From JAWKTT01 sp041398965 (GTDB lineage: Bacteria; Planctomycetota; Planctomycetia; Planctomycetales; Planctomycetaceae): 64,000 nt of DNA. Below, in pieces: positions 51,708 to 60,742 of this stretch. The stretch is taken from NCBI GenBank assembly GCA_041398965.1, contig JAWKTT010000011.1:84876-148875 (forward strand). Direction: 5' to 3'. Position 1 is the first letter of the stretch. Every line of letters begins with the position of its first letter. A program made the position numbers and the translations under genes. Under the pieces are notes generated by a model. It did not search any database. It had not been told where the DNA came from and saw only the letters and a program-made list of their open reading frames with translations.

Positions 51708-54185
51708 CTACTTGCGTCGTTTTTTCTTGTTCGCCTTAGGTTTGGAACCAGTGCTCTTGCTCGTTGAACGGCGATTGGGGGACGAGTCTGAGGGAATCTT
51801 CGATGAGCGAGACTTCTTTGACCGTGAGCCGCCCGTTTCCCCTTGCTGGCTCGACCCTTGCTTCGACGAACCCGTGCCTCGCCCCGACCGACTGTCGCGG
51901 GGCGAGGCTTCGGCATCACCCTCGTTGACGCTGTTTCGACGAGTCGATTTGCCACCACGGGACGACGACGCGCTCACGGTACGGGGAGATTTTTCCCATC
52001 CCTTTCTCTTCGCCGAAGTGCTCGGCTGATCACGAATCAGCGAGTTGTGATCTTGTCGTGACCCGAGGAGTTTGACGAGTCGGAAATCGAGTTCGCGTCG
52101 CGGCACATCGACGCGAGCCACCTTCACCAGCACGCGGTCGCCGAGTCGAAACTCGACCCCCGTATGACGACCGATCAAGGCGTGCATGCCACGTTCAAAC
52201 TGAAAGGCATCCATCTCGGTCAGCGTACTGATGTGTACGAGTCCCTCGACAGGGAGTTGATCGCCACGAACAAAGAAGCCGTATCGATCAACCCCTGTAA
52301 TCGTAGCTTCCAACTCAGTTCCGATACGGTCTTCGAAAAAGTTGAGAAGCTTCAGCTTCGTCAATTCTCGCTCGGCCCGCTCGGCTCGGCGCTCGGTCTT
52401 CGAGCAGTTGACACCGAGTTGAATCAACGCATCCCCAGTCGGACCCCGCGACGCTTTATTTCTGGTGACAATGCTATCAATGAGTCGATGAATTGTCAGG
52501 TCGGGATAACGTCGAATAGGACTGGTAAAGTGACAATAGTTCTCTTCAGCAAGTGCAAAGTGCCCCATTGGAATCGGCGAGTATTCGGCTTGTTTCATGC
52601 TGCGTAATAAGGCAAAACTGACCGCATGATTCTCAGGCCTACCTTTGACTTCCTTGAGTAACTCTTGCAGGCCTCGACGACTTCGGGGGTTGTCGACCTG
52701 ATAGCCCAGACCGCTAACAAACTCCTGAAACTGCGTCAGCTTGATGTCACTCGGTTCGCCATGTGTACGACGCAAAAACTCGATCTTACGGTCGTTTAAC
52801 TCCCGTGCGACGGCTATGTTGGCGGCCAACATGAACTCCTCAATCATCTGGTGACTCTCGTCATGCATAGTTTCGTGAGCACCAATGACGCGATGGTCCT
52901 TATCAAAATCGAGCTTAATCTCCGGCATGTCGAGTTCGAGATAGCCCTTTTGGTATCGCCGTGCTCGGAGGAGCATCGCCAACGTGTGCATTTGCTTTAA
53001 CAGAGTCCGCACTTCCGTCGCGACATTCGGCAGTGCATCTGGCGCATCGTGGACCAGCGGCAACACTTGTTCATAAGCGAAGCGCTTCGTCACCCGAATT
53101 GCCGTGTTCGCGAATCGAGTGTGGACTGGAATACCTTCGGGATTGAACTCAATAAAGGCCGACTTAGTATATCGCAATTTGTTTTCTTGCAGGCTAGCTA
53201 AACCATTCGACAGAACTTCGGGCAGCATCGGAATGACCATTCCCGGCAGATAAACACTCGTCCCCCGCTTGACGGCCTCGCGGTCGAGAGCGGAGCCGGG
53301 AGTCACGAAGGAGGCAACGTCGGCGATGTGAACTCCGAGTCGCCAATGTCCATTCTCGGCCCGCGAAAGCGAAATCGCGTCATCAAAGTCCCGTGCATCA
53401 GCTGGGTCGATCGTCACGATCAGTTCGCCCGTCAAGTCTTCTCGCGACGCCGGGACGTCGTCGGAAAAGTTCTCGGCTGCAATCCTCGCCTCAGTTAATA
53501 CATCTTCGGGGAACTCCTCCGGCAGTCCGAATTCATGGATCACTAACTGCGTATCAACTCCAATTTCTCCATGTGGCCCGAGAACTTTCGTAAGAACCGC
53601 CTCGCCTGCATGCCGAGCAGTCGGGAAACGTAACATCTCGATGACAACCTTGTCCTCAGGCTGCGCCCCTTTGGCGCCGGGGTCCCCCACCCAGATCGGC
53701 TCGTTGAAGTCCTTGCCATCGATCTCGACCCAACCGACTCCATCGTCTTCAAAGTAAGTTCCGACAAAGACATTTGTCGCCCTTTCCAAAACTTCGACAA
53801 CCACACCACTCCGTCGACCGCCGCGAGAGTTTTGCAGCTTGATGATAACCTCATCACCATTTTGAGCATCCTTGAGATCGCGAGACTCGACGTAAACATC
53901 TTCCTTAAGATTCTTAGGTTTCGGTTCATGCAGAATGATAAATGCCGAACCCGATTGAATCTTATGCACGATGCCGCGGAGCGTCCCTTTCGCCCCAGGA
54001 GGTTGGACCCTTCCGTTCTCCGAGAGCTTGAGAGTCCCATTCGCCAACAACTGATCGAGTGCTTCCCGAAAAGTCTCGGACTGCTTCTTCACGATCCCCA
54101 TGTTCTTCGCGAGCGTCTTCGGTTTGACCGGCTTGTAGCCTGAATTGGTAACGAAGTCGATCAGTTGTTGAGACAGGTCGGCCAT
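51708..54185 (-). CDS. rnr: ribonuclease R
   Basis: 825 residues from ATG 54185 (MADLSQQLIDFV). The open frame continues upstream to 54458, but those 91 residues are unlike RNase R and are left out. Winged-helix N-terminus, cold-shock domains, then the RNB catalytic domain with TIDPADARDFDDAISL near residue 256, carrying the metal-binding Asp residues, and HYRYSP-like YCHFTSPIRRYPDLTIHRLI. An S1 domain follows (LEATITGVDRYGFFVRGDQL), and then a basic low-complexity tail of about 110 residues ending in KKKRRK. RNase R degrades structured RNA 3' to 5' and takes part in rRNA quality control and mRNA turnover. The Lys/Arg/Ser-rich tail is similar in nature to that of other bacterial RNase R. Confidence 0.95.
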   Translation of the reverse strand: MADLSQQLIDFVTNSGYKPVKPKTLAKNMGIVKKQSETFREALDQLLANGTLKLSENGRVQPPGAKGTLRGIVHKIQSGSAFIILHEPKPKNLKEDVYVESRDLKDAQNGDEVIIKLQNSRGGRRSGVVVEVLERATNVFVGTYFEDDGVGWVEIDGKDFNEPIWVGDPGAKGAQPEDKVVIEMLRFPTARHAGEAVLTKVLGPHGEIGVDTQLVIHEFGLPEEFPEDVLTEARIAAENFSDDVPASREDLTGELIVTIDPADARDFDDAISLSRAENGHWRLGVHIADVASFVTPGSALDREAVKRGTSVYLPGMVIPMLPEVLSNGLASLQENKLRYTKSAFIEFNPEGIPVHTRFANTAIRVTKRFAYEQVLPLVHDAPDALPNVATEVRTLLKQMHTLAMLLRARRYQKGYLELDMPEIKLDFDKDHRVIGAHETMHDESHQMIEEFMLAANIAVARELNDRKIEFLRRTHGEPSDIKLTQFQEFVSGLGYQVDNPRSRRGLQELLKEVKGRPENHAVSFALLRSMKQAEYSPIPMGHFALAEENYCHFTSPIRRYPDLTIHRLIDSIVTRNKASRGPTGDALIQLGVNCSKTERRAERAERELTKLKLLNFFEDRIGTELEATITGVDRYGFFVRGDQLPVEGLVHISTLTEMDAFQFERGMHALIGRHTGVEFRLGDRVLVKVARVDVPRRELDFRLVKLLGSRQDHNSLIRDQPSTSAKRKGWEKSPRTVSASSSRGGKSTRRNSVNEGDAEASPRDSRSGRGTGSSKQGSSQQGETGGSRSKKSRSSKIPSDSSPNRRSTSKSTGSKPKANKKKRRK

Positions 54186-54694
54186 GAATGATCCCTTTCC
54201 GGGAGTTGGTTGCAAGAAGAGTTTGCCCGACAGAGGCCTCTCGCAATTCGGTTGGGCAATGCTGATTCCAACATAACGATGCGAGGCACCAGTCCTCCGG
54301 TGACACTCAGGCCAGTATAACGCAACCGCCGCCCAGGAACGATCCCTTGGCAGCCAAGTTGCTCCCCAACTCAGTTGCGGGGATTGTCGATGGGTTGGCG
54401 TGCTGGTCGAGCAAACGAGGCGTAGCTCGATGCGGAAATGACTTACCGCAAGCGACACCTCGTGGATTGGATGAACCGAGAAAGGTAAAGCCGAGAATGT
54501 GTGGCAGTAGACTCGCCACAGACACTGCTGCTGCCGCCGTTATCAAGCCGAACAGCTTGTAGAAAAGGGACCGTGAGTCAGCTTTCCCAAGCTGAAGCGA
54601 GTAACGAACGGCCGTTTGATTCCTCGGAAAAAAGCGTCCGAGATGCTCTTGTCAGATTCGAAAATCTGCCCCACGGCCGTTCTTCAACGGGCTG
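54186..54694. other. intergenic region with one repeat copy
   Basis: About 500 bp between the RNase R start and the 3' end of the STAS-like gene. Copy B of the structured repeat fills 54611-54694. In 54186-54610 short frames exist but none is convincing. No tRNA, tmRNA or SRP RNA signature was recognised. Confidence 0.45.
54611..54694. repeat. structured ~85-bp interspersed repeat, copy B
   Basis: Same orientation and order of blocks as 39730-39814. Hairpin arms are perfect here: CTCGG(54623-54627)/CCGAG(54638-54642), CAGATT/AATCTG around CGAA, and GCCGTT at the left edge against AACGGGC near the right edge. It abuts the stop codon of the minus-strand gene at 54695, so it forms the 3' untranslated end of that transcript. 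Confidence 0.82.
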
Positions 54695-55261
54695 CTAACA
54701 TGCGGGGACGGCGAGCAATGACTTGGTCATGTGTACCGCCTCTTTGTCGTCCCATGACGCTGCTTCTTCAGGATGTCCGATTTCGGCATCCAGACCCGCT
54801 TCGTGGATGTCTTCGAGTCGGTACATTCCGGGCCTTTCTTCGACAAAGAAGCGTTGGAACCACACCATCGCTGCAACGCAGGGTTGTGGCGTAAACAGAT
54901 GCACGGCAATGCCCGCTTCGTAGTAGTCGTAGAGCATCCCAAAGAACCCGCTTGGAACATACTTCACGTACTTCATCTGCACACCGACAGAACGCTGACG
55001 GCGACGAGCAATGAGCGTGTTGAGTGTGTCGCGAACGAGAGACAGGTCGGCACCATCCCAGATTTCCATCTTCCCGATGTCGACCGTGATTGCTCCGTGT
55101 CGGCGGGTGAGTCGAAGTGCGTGTGTGTTCTTACGTTCCGCCATGCTCGTATCCATTGAGAGGGGTTGCCGAAAGACATCGACGATGTCATTGACCTGTT
55201 CCCTGTCAGGAAAAGCAAACGGTGGACCATTCAGAAATCTGAACACTTTCAACTGAACCAT
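54695..55261 (-). CDS. STAS-like domain protein of unknown function
   Basis: 188 residues from ATG 55261 (MVQLKVFRFLNGPPFAF); the frame extends upstream to 55357 but the additional part is Lys/Ser-rich and unlike a conserved start. The central region alternates strand and helix (GAITVDIGKMEIWDGADLSL, then VRDTLNTLIARRRQRSVGVQ, then MKYVKYVPSGFFGMLYDYYE, AGIAVHLFTPQP), close to the beta-alpha plan of STAS domains of anti-sigma-factor antagonists. The phosphorylatable Ser of that family would be at VPSGFF. The C-terminal 60 residues are acidic. No anti-sigma or phosphatase gene is adjacent. STAS assignment is by pattern only. Confidence 0.6.
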   Translation of the reverse strand: MVQLKVFRFLNGPPFAFPDREQVNDIVDVFRQPLSMDTSMAERKNTHALRLTRRHGAITVDIGKMEIWDGADLSLVRDTLNTLIARRRQRSVGVQMKYVKYVPSGFFGMLYDYYEAGIAVHLFTPQPCVAAMVWFQRFFVEERPGMYRLEDIHEAGLDAEIGHPEEAASWDDKEAVHMTKSLLAVPAC

Positions 55262-55576
55262 GGCCCCACAACTCCCTATGAAATAGAGGGTTGTGATTTT
55301 ACGCGACAAAGACTTTGCGACTGTGTCGATGTTGCCACTGTTGCCGCGCAGCATCAATCATGTTGCCAAAAGTCCACATCACTCGCGATCATCGTTTGTC
55401 GGATCGATTCTTAAGCACCGCGGGCGTCCTCGTCGGTCGAACAAAGTCTTCTTCAACGGACGAGGATGCGCACATGAAACTCTCCGGCCTCATTCCCGCT
55501 TCGCCATAGCGCACAAACCGCTGTACGACTGAAAAGTCGTCTCCATCATCGCGAAACGATCGACAGCGAATCTGAC
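55262..55576. other. intergenic region with one small hairpin
   Basis: About 315 bp between two minus-strand genes. ACGACT/AGTCGT with a GAAA loop lies at 55525-55540, about 40 bp beyond the stop of the epmB gene; it has no T-run. No gene was recognised. Confidence 0.35.
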
Positions 55577-56728
55577 TCACAGGCCCAGCGGGGACTTGCT
55601 TGGTTCTCCGGCAACTTCCCGCACAAAACGGGGAACCGCATACCCCGGAAGTCGTCGTCGCATTTCGGCAATGAGATCATGTCCATGCTCCTCGCTCACC
55701 GTAAAATGTCGGACTCCCTGCACTTCATCGAGTGCGTGCAGATAATAGGGCATGACTCCCAAATTGATCAGCCGCTCACTCAGTTCGATCAAGGTCTCTG
55801 CGGAGTCATTCACCCCCCGCAATAAGACCGACTGATTGAGCGTGGTAACTCCCCCATGGACCAATCGGGCGAGCGTCTCTTGACAGTCCGCCGCGATCTC
55901 GGAGGGGTGATTCGCATGCACGACCATAATGGGCGTTAACCGGGTCGACCGCAACAGCGTCATCAGTCCGTTGTCGACCCGATCGGGCAGTACGATTGGC
56001 AGGCGGGAATGAATCCGGAGTCGACGGATGTGCGGAATAGCTGCGACACGATCGAAAAATTGCTGTAATCGCCGGTCCGACAGAATCAGCGGATCGCCTC
56101 CACTAAGAATCACCTCGCTGAGCGTATCGTCCTCGGCGATGGCATCGAATGCCGGGTCCCAATCCTCAAACCGCCCCGGTTCAGTGTCGTACGGATAGTG
56201 CCTTCGAAAGCAGTATCGACAGTTGATGGCACAGGTCCCAGTGGTGATGAGTAAGGCTCGCCCCTTGTATTTTTGCAGCAGTCCCGGAGCCAGCCGAGCC
56301 GCCGCATCGCCGACTGCATCCTTCACCAACGGCTGATCGCGAAACGAGTCGTCCCCCACCTCCTCATCGAGTGGCAGCACCTGGCGCAACAATGGGTCGT
56401 CTGGATTCCCGCGCGTCATGCGGGCCAGATAACTTTCCGGGACCAGACACCCAAACTCCTTCGCCCCGCGCCTTGCCGAAGCGAGGAACTCGACTGACAG
56501 GTCGAGACGACGGATCAAATCGGCAGGATCACGTATGGCCTTGGCGAGTGATCGCACCCAAGCTGCCGTCGACTCTCGCACGTCAATCAAATTCAAAAAT
56601 GGGGCTTCCTCCCCGAGGGAATCTGCGATTGGTAATGTCTGATCGCCAGTTTCGCTGACAGCCTCCAGCAATTCGAGGGACGAATCCTGTTTGAGTGTGG
56701 GTTGCACGATTTGCCGTCCGCCTGTCAT
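55577..56728 (-). CDS. epmB: EF-P beta-lysylation protein EpmB (radical SAM lysine 2,3-aminomutase)
   Basis: 383 residues, ATG 56728. The radical SAM Cys cluster C-x3-C-x2-C is in GTCAINCRYCFRRHYPY near residue 165. Other family motifs are LSEVILSGGDPLILSD, IPHIRRLRIHSRLPIVLPDR, MVVHANHPSEI and LNQSVLLRGVNDSAETL. EpmB converts L-lysine to (R)-beta-lysine for attachment to EF-P by EpmA, and also resembles lysine 2,3-aminomutase KamA. Divergent orientation next to efp (90 bp between starts) strongly supports the EpmB function. No epmA gene is in the window. Confidence 0.92.
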   Translation of the reverse strand: MTGGRQIVQPTLKQDSSLELLEAVSETGDQTLPIADSLGEEAPFLNLIDVRESTAAWVRSLAKAIRDPADLIRRLDLSVEFLASARRGAKEFGCLVPESYLARMTRGNPDDPLLRQVLPLDEEVGDDSFRDQPLVKDAVGDAAARLAPGLLQKYKGRALLITTGTCAINCRYCFRRHYPYDTEPGRFEDWDPAFDAIAEDDTLSEVILSGGDPLILSDRRLQQFFDRVAAIPHIRRLRIHSRLPIVLPDRVDNGLMTLLRSTRLTPIMVVHANHPSEIAADCQETLARLVHGGVTTLNQSVLLRGVNDSAETLIELSERLINLGVMPYYLHALDEVQGVRHFTVSEEHGHDLIAEMRRRLPGYAVPRFVREVAGEPSKSPLGL

Positions 56729-56818
56729 TTGCTATCCTTCCGCCCACTCAGTGAGAACCTCGGAGGAGTCGAGATTCCGCTGGCAGATTGCCCCTTTGCG
56801 AACCCTGAGACCGAACCG

Positions 56819-57382
56819 ATGCCAAACATTAACGCAGGAGACTTCCGTAAGGGAGTCAAAATCATCATCGATGCCCAACCTTACGAAATGCTGGAGTGCA
56901 ATTTCGTGAAGCCTGGGAAAGGCCAAGCTCTGTACAAGACCAGGGTTCGCAACCTGTTGACCGGGGTCAGCCTGGACATCACCTATCGCAGCGGTGACAG
57001 CCTCGAATCGGCCGACATTCGTAATGCCGACGGTCTCTACTCCTACTTCGACGGCACCGACTTCATCTTCATGGACAACGAAAGCTTCGAGCAAGTCTCG
57101 CTGGCCAGCAGTGTCTGTGCTGACCAGATGAAGTACATCAAAGAAGGGACCGAGTGTACCCTGATGTACTGGAACGATCAGGTCATCGGCATTACCCCCC
57201 CGAAAAACGTGATTCTCGAAATCACGTACACCGAACCTGCCGCCCGGGGGAACACAGCGACCAACGTCTCGAAGCCCGCAACTGTTGAAACCGGTGCGGA
57301 AATCATGGTCCCTGCCTTCATCACCACGGGAGAAAAGGTCAAGATTGCCGCGGAAACCGGGGAATATCTCGGCCGAGCCTGA
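56819..57382 (+). CDS. efp: elongation factor P
   Basis: 187 residues from ATG 56819 (MPNINAGDFRKGVKIIID), the length usual for the factor. The open frame reaches back to 56702 without conserved content and overlaps the divergent gene. The KOW-like N-terminal domain contains FVKPGKGQA, in which the second Lys (KPGKG) is the site that EpmA and EpmB modify with beta-lysine. Domains II and III follow, with VLEITYTEPAARGNTAT and the end VKIAAETGEYLGRA, typical of bacterial EF-P. EF-P rescues ribosomes stalled at consecutive prolines. Its neighbour epmB on the opposite strand shares the 90-bp spacer. Confidence 0.96.
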   Translation: MPNINAGDFRKGVKIIIDAQPYEMLECNFVKPGKGQALYKTRVRNLLTGVSLDITYRSGDSLESADIRNADGLYSYFDGTDFIFMDNESFEQVSLASSVCADQMKYIKEGTECTLMYWNDQVIGITPPKNVILEITYTEPAARGNTATNVSKPATVETGAEIMVPAFITTGEKVKIAAETGEYLGRA

Positions 57383-57520
57383 CGCTCGTCCTGTTTGCCA
57401 AGTTTGAGTTCAAACGTCCCCTCAATCGAAAAGCGATTCATGTTTCGTAGAATCGTGAGCCGAGCGGCGATGACTGCGGGTAACAGAAATCGCCAAGTAT
57501 TGGATACCTGTAAACGGGGA

Positions 57521-57559
57521 AATCGCAATACCGCTCACAACGTGAACGGTATTGCGATT
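57521..57559. terminator. large hairpin between convergent genes, probable bidirectional terminator
   Basis: AATCGCAATACCG (57521-57533) pairs perfectly with CGGTATTGCGATT (57547-57559), and the loop holds a further TCAC/GTGA pair around AAC. It sits between the efp stop at 57382 and the stop of the MFS gene at 57594. There is no strong T-run on either side, so its activity as an intrinsic terminator is not certain. Confidence 0.65.
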
Positions 57560-57593
57560 AGTTGACGGTCTTTTGGAACCGGGGGGGAACTCG

Positions 57594-59030
57594 TTATTCG
57601 GGTAACTCTTGCCCCCGAGTCTCTGGGGCGAAGAGGAGCAGGATGAACGCCCCCGCAAAGAGCAGGCAAAGCCATGCGGCTGCGTCATCTGGAGAATATG
57701 CCCAGCCACCTTTGTCGGCTCCCTTCAGCATCACCCCCTTGAGAATAAGAATCGGAGCCGCGAGGATGCGACCGGCATTGAAGCAGAACCCCGCCCCTGT
57801 GCCACGGATACGAGTTGGGAACAACTCGGGGAAATAAATCGCGTAGCCTGCGTGCATCCCGAGGGTCAAAAAGCCGAATACTGGCAACAGGACAGCCAGC
57901 GTATTCGTCGAGAACGGCTGCGTGAAGACGACGAGCGAAATCGCCAACGCCCCGATGTGATAGAGCAGAAACGTTCCTCGTCGCCCAATCCACTCGGACA
58001 GCGGACCGAAGCAGATCAGGCCGAGTCCGCCACCGGAGGTGACGAGAAACATCCCCAGCGAGTCCCAGCGATTGATCGACGCTTTGAACGGAGCGAGTGC
58101 CTCTGTCCTTACAGTTTTTGAGGCGGTCATTTCTACCCCAGCCTGTTGAAGATACTCTCTCTCAACGGTTCGCATCAGACGGTCTTTCCCGTTGACGTGC
58201 GCACCCCAGAACGTTGCCAAACCGACCGCAGCCAGCCCGACACCGACGATCGTCCGCCGCAGAAATGTCGGCGAGAAGAGTTCCATCAGTCGTCCGACAC
58301 GTTTCCCCGAGCCGTCGTCCGACGATTGCTTCGCCTGTTGCCAGCTCTCTGGTTCCTTCAAACTGGCCCGAACCCAAATCGTCAGCAATGCAGGAAGAAC
58401 TCCGACGAGATAGCAGAGTCGCCATGGGATCGTGGTGAGTTGGGGATCGCCAAACCAGCCAGTGTCGACAAAGATCGATTTCGCAAACACTCCAAGGTAT
58501 GTTCCGAGCACGCTGCTGGCATGGAAGATACCCAATGACCACGCGCGGGCTCGTTGCGGGAAGACTTCCGCCACCATCGCACTGGCGACCGCCCACTCCC
58601 CGCCGACCCCCATCGCCACCAGAAATCGTAACGCGGCCATCTGCCACATGGTCTGGGCGAAGGCGGACAGGCAGGTGAAGGCCGAATAGACCAGTATCGT
58701 CAATACCATCGTCTTCTTGCGGCCGATTCGATCGCTCAACGTGCCGAAGAAAATGCCCCCGAGCGATCCCCCCAGCAAGAACGCTGCGAGAGTGTAGTTG
58801 TCATATCGCTCGGCGATTGACTTGATCTCTTCGACCGTGGCGGTCGGAAACTCTGCGGCGACCAGAGACGGAGTGGCAACGTTCTTTGTTGCGATAAAAA
58901 TCTGACCCTCGAAGATGTCGAACACCCAACCGAGAGAGGCAATCACCAGAACGATCCACTGGTAACGAGTGACCCCGCGATACCACGGGCCAGATGCGTC
59001 GAGTGATTCGGCCTCATTCTCGCGGCTCAT
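57594..59030 (-). CDS. MFS transporter, metabolite/sugar-type
   Basis: 478 residues, about 12 membrane helices. Helix 1 starts at YQWIVLVIASLGWVFDIFEG. The loop 2-3 signature is GTLSDRIGRKKTMV, and FLVAMGVGGEWAVASAMVAE with FPQRARAW follows; FGPLSEWIGRRGTFLLYHIG marks the second half. Helix 7 is preceded by a large loop (YLQQAGVEMTASKTVRTEA) unusual in length. The FDIFEG and VGGEW motifs place it near the sugar/aromatic-acid MFS group. It is the last gene of the minus-strand set beginning at 63592 and probably imports a substrate of the enzymes encoded upstream; the substrate is not determined. Confidence 0.9.
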   Translation of the reverse strand: MSRENEAESLDASGPWYRGVTRYQWIVLVIASLGWVFDIFEGQIFIATKNVATPSLVAAEFPTATVEEIKSIAERYDNYTLAAFLLGGSLGGIFFGTLSDRIGRKKTMVLTILVYSAFTCLSAFAQTMWQMAALRFLVAMGVGGEWAVASAMVAEVFPQRARAWSLGIFHASSVLGTYLGVFAKSIFVDTGWFGDPQLTTIPWRLCYLVGVLPALLTIWVRASLKEPESWQQAKQSSDDGSGKRVGRLMELFSPTFLRRTIVGVGLAAVGLATFWGAHVNGKDRLMRTVEREYLQQAGVEMTASKTVRTEALAPFKASINRWDSLGMFLVTSGGGLGLICFGPLSEWIGRRGTFLLYHIGALAISLVVFTQPFSTNTLAVLLPVFGFLTLGMHAGYAIYFPELFPTRIRGTGAGFCFNAGRILAAPILILKGVMLKGADKGGWAYSPDDAAAWLCLLFAGAFILLLFAPETRGQELPE

Positions 59031-59082
59031 CGATGTCCCCTCAAGACGTCAGTGCGTCGTTCTTGTAGGTGTAATGTCTGAA

Positions 59083-59592
59083 TTACTGCGCCAACTGATG
59101 TTCGCCCTTCGCAAAGTCATCATGGCAAGCATTGCATTTCCGAACCAACGCCTCCCAGTGGGGACGAGCGGCAGCGTGATCGCGGGCTTTGGTCGCCTTG
59201 TACAGCTCGGCCCCGGTCGAACGAATGGCGATGGCGTGCTCGTCCCACAGCTTGCGATTCTCTTTCGGACCACGCGACAACAACAAGTTCCCCCCCTCCG
59301 CAAGTAGCAGGGCATCCGACTTTACTCCGCGCCATGCGGCTCGATTGTCAGAAGCGATTGGAGTTGCCATAGCGACCCTCAAGCGTTTGTAAGGCTCCTC
59401 GAACGCATACTCCATGATCTCGTGCATGCTGGTCTCGACAGGAACCACCTGCGGAGTCGCTGCTCCCTCAGCGGGCTCGACTGGTTTTGGTTCATCAGCA
59501 GCCGGAGCACTTTGAGTGAACGGAACGATGACCCCCGTCAACAGGACGAGAACCACCAACGCCAAACCAACACTTCGATAAGGACTTCGCAT
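59083..59592 (-). CDS. exported class II-like cytochrome c
   Basis: 170 residues from ATG 59592 (MRSPYRSVGLALVVLV), with a signal anchor or signal peptide and a Pro/Glu/Ala-rich linker. A four-helix-type body follows (MHEIMEYAFEEPYKRLRVAM, then SDNRAAWRGVKSDALLLAEG, HWEALVRKCNACHDDF). The only C-x-x-C-H haem motif, CNACH, is near the C-terminus, as in cytochromes c' (class II). It would be a periplasmic haem protein for electron transfer or gas/redox sensing. It lies 58 bp after the isomerase/epimerase gene and 52 bp before the MFS gene, all minus strand. Confidence 0.85.
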   Translation of the reverse strand: MRSPYRSVGLALVVLVLLTGVIVPFTQSAPAADEPKPVEPAEGAATPQVVPVETSMHEIMEYAFEEPYKRLRVAMATPIASDNRAAWRGVKSDALLLAEGGNLLLSRGPKENRKLWDEHAIAIRSTGAELYKATKARDHAAARPHWEALVRKCNACHDDFAKGEHQLAQ

Positions 59593-59650
59593 CACTTCCG
59601 TTCCCCAAGAAAGACTCGTTGAATCCAAGACTCCTGCAATCTTGAAACCG

Positions 59651-60622
59651 TTAAACATCACAGAGGGTGACCGCCTCATTCAAACCGGCCCAGACGTCGC
59701 GAGTCGGAATGAACTCCTGGCCGACGTAGCCGGTGTAGCCCACGTCAAGCAGAGCCTGCATCGTGGCGGGGTAGTTGATCTCTTGCGTCTGATCGAGTTC
59801 GGCACGACCCGGATTTCCGGCAGTGTGGATGTGCCCGAGATATTCTTTATGCTGCTTGATGCGGCGGATGACGTCGCCGTTCATGATCTGCACATGGTAG
59901 ATATCGAACAACAGTTTCATGTTCTTCGAGCCCACTCTTTTGCAGATGTCGATGCAGTATTCGGTATCGTTCCCCTGATAGCCGGGGTGCCCTTTCATCG
60001 GGTGCGTATCATCCCTTGTGTTGAGCATTTCCAGGCAGATGGTGACTCCCGCCTTCTCGGCGGCGGGCATCAGCGACTTGAAAAACTCAACACAGTTGTC
60101 GGCCCCTTCTTCGCGGGAGATGCCATCGGCCATCCCGGTAAACGAGATCAGGCTTTTCACTCCAAACTCCTGGCACTGGCCGATGCGCTCGGTCAGTTTC
60201 GCTCGAACTTCGTCCCAGTTCTTACGATGATTCGGGCCGACTTTGAAGCCGTGACTCCCAGAGATGGCACAGGTCAGCCCGTGTTTCTTGAGTGTGGGCC
60301 AATCGGTCGGGTCACAAAGTTCGATGCTTTGACACCCCAGCTTGACAGCCGCTTCACAGAGGGCATCAAACGAGTCGAAGTGCGGACGATAACACCAGTG
60401 AACGAGCGACTGCTTAATGTTCCCTTTGCGAGCCTTCGGAGTCGCATCGGCGACATCGCCATCCGCCGCATGCAGGATGGGTGACGCCGCAACGGCCCCC
60501 ATCGCGACCCCCGCCGCCGCCTTCAGCCAACCGCGTCGATCGACCCCAGTTGGAGGGATTGCCCCCATCGAGACGCTAAGAGTGTCGTTGTCATTCGCCT
60601 TGGGAAGCTCGAAAGAGGACAT
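59651..60622 (-). CDS. Tat-exported sugar-phosphate isomerase/epimerase-like protein (hydroxypyruvate isomerase type)
   Basis: 323 residues from ATG 60622 (MSSFELPKANDNDT), with a Tat signal DRRGWLKAAAGVAMGAVAAS. The TIM-barrel xylose-isomerase-like domain contains IKQSLVHWCYRPHFDSFDAL, AVKLGCQSIELCDP, GSHGFKVGPNHRKNWDEVRA, VTICLEMLNTRDDTHP, MKLLFDIYHVQIMNGDVI, IGHIHTAGNPGR-like LGHIHTAGNPGRAELD and YTGYVGQEFIP. The Glu, Asp and His set matches hydroxypyruvate isomerase (Hyi) metal ligands. Planctomycetes have many exported members acting on sugars or cyclitols; its true substrate is not determined. It lies downstream of the cytochrome fusion gene and upstream of the small cytochrome gene. 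Confidence 0.88.
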   Translation of the reverse strand: MSSFELPKANDNDTLSVSMGAIPPTGVDRRGWLKAAAGVAMGAVAASPILHAADGDVADATPKARKGNIKQSLVHWCYRPHFDSFDALCEAAVKLGCQSIELCDPTDWPTLKKHGLTCAISGSHGFKVGPNHRKNWDEVRAKLTERIGQCQEFGVKSLISFTGMADGISREEGADNCVEFFKSLMPAAEKAGVTICLEMLNTRDDTHPMKGHPGYQGNDTEYCIDICKRVGSKNMKLLFDIYHVQIMNGDVIRRIKQHKEYLGHIHTAGNPGRAELDQTQEINYPATMQALLDVGYTGYVGQEFIPTRDVWAGLNEAVTLCDV

Positions 60623-60685
60623 GATCGGATGCTCGCAAGAGGGGCGGGGAGGAGAACAAACCGGGACTCGTGAGATCGCAATGGT

Positions 60686-60706
60686 CCCCACCTTGCAAAG
60701 GTGGGG
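60686..60706. other. intercistronic hairpin
   Basis: CCCCACCTT (60686-60694) and AAGGTGGGG (60698-60706) form a perfect 9-bp stem with a 3-nt loop between two minus-strand genes. There is no T-run after it on the minus strand, so it may stabilise or process the mRNA or attenuate transcription and need not fully terminate it. Confidence 0.6.
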
Positions 60707-60742
60707 CTTTGAGATTCTTGAATCGCGGCAACGCCTAAATCG

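Noticed and set aside
54186..54458. Upstream extension of RNase R by 91 codons
   Set aside because: Additional residues have no similarity to RNase R N-termini, whereas MADLSQQLIDFV begins a normal winged-helix domain.
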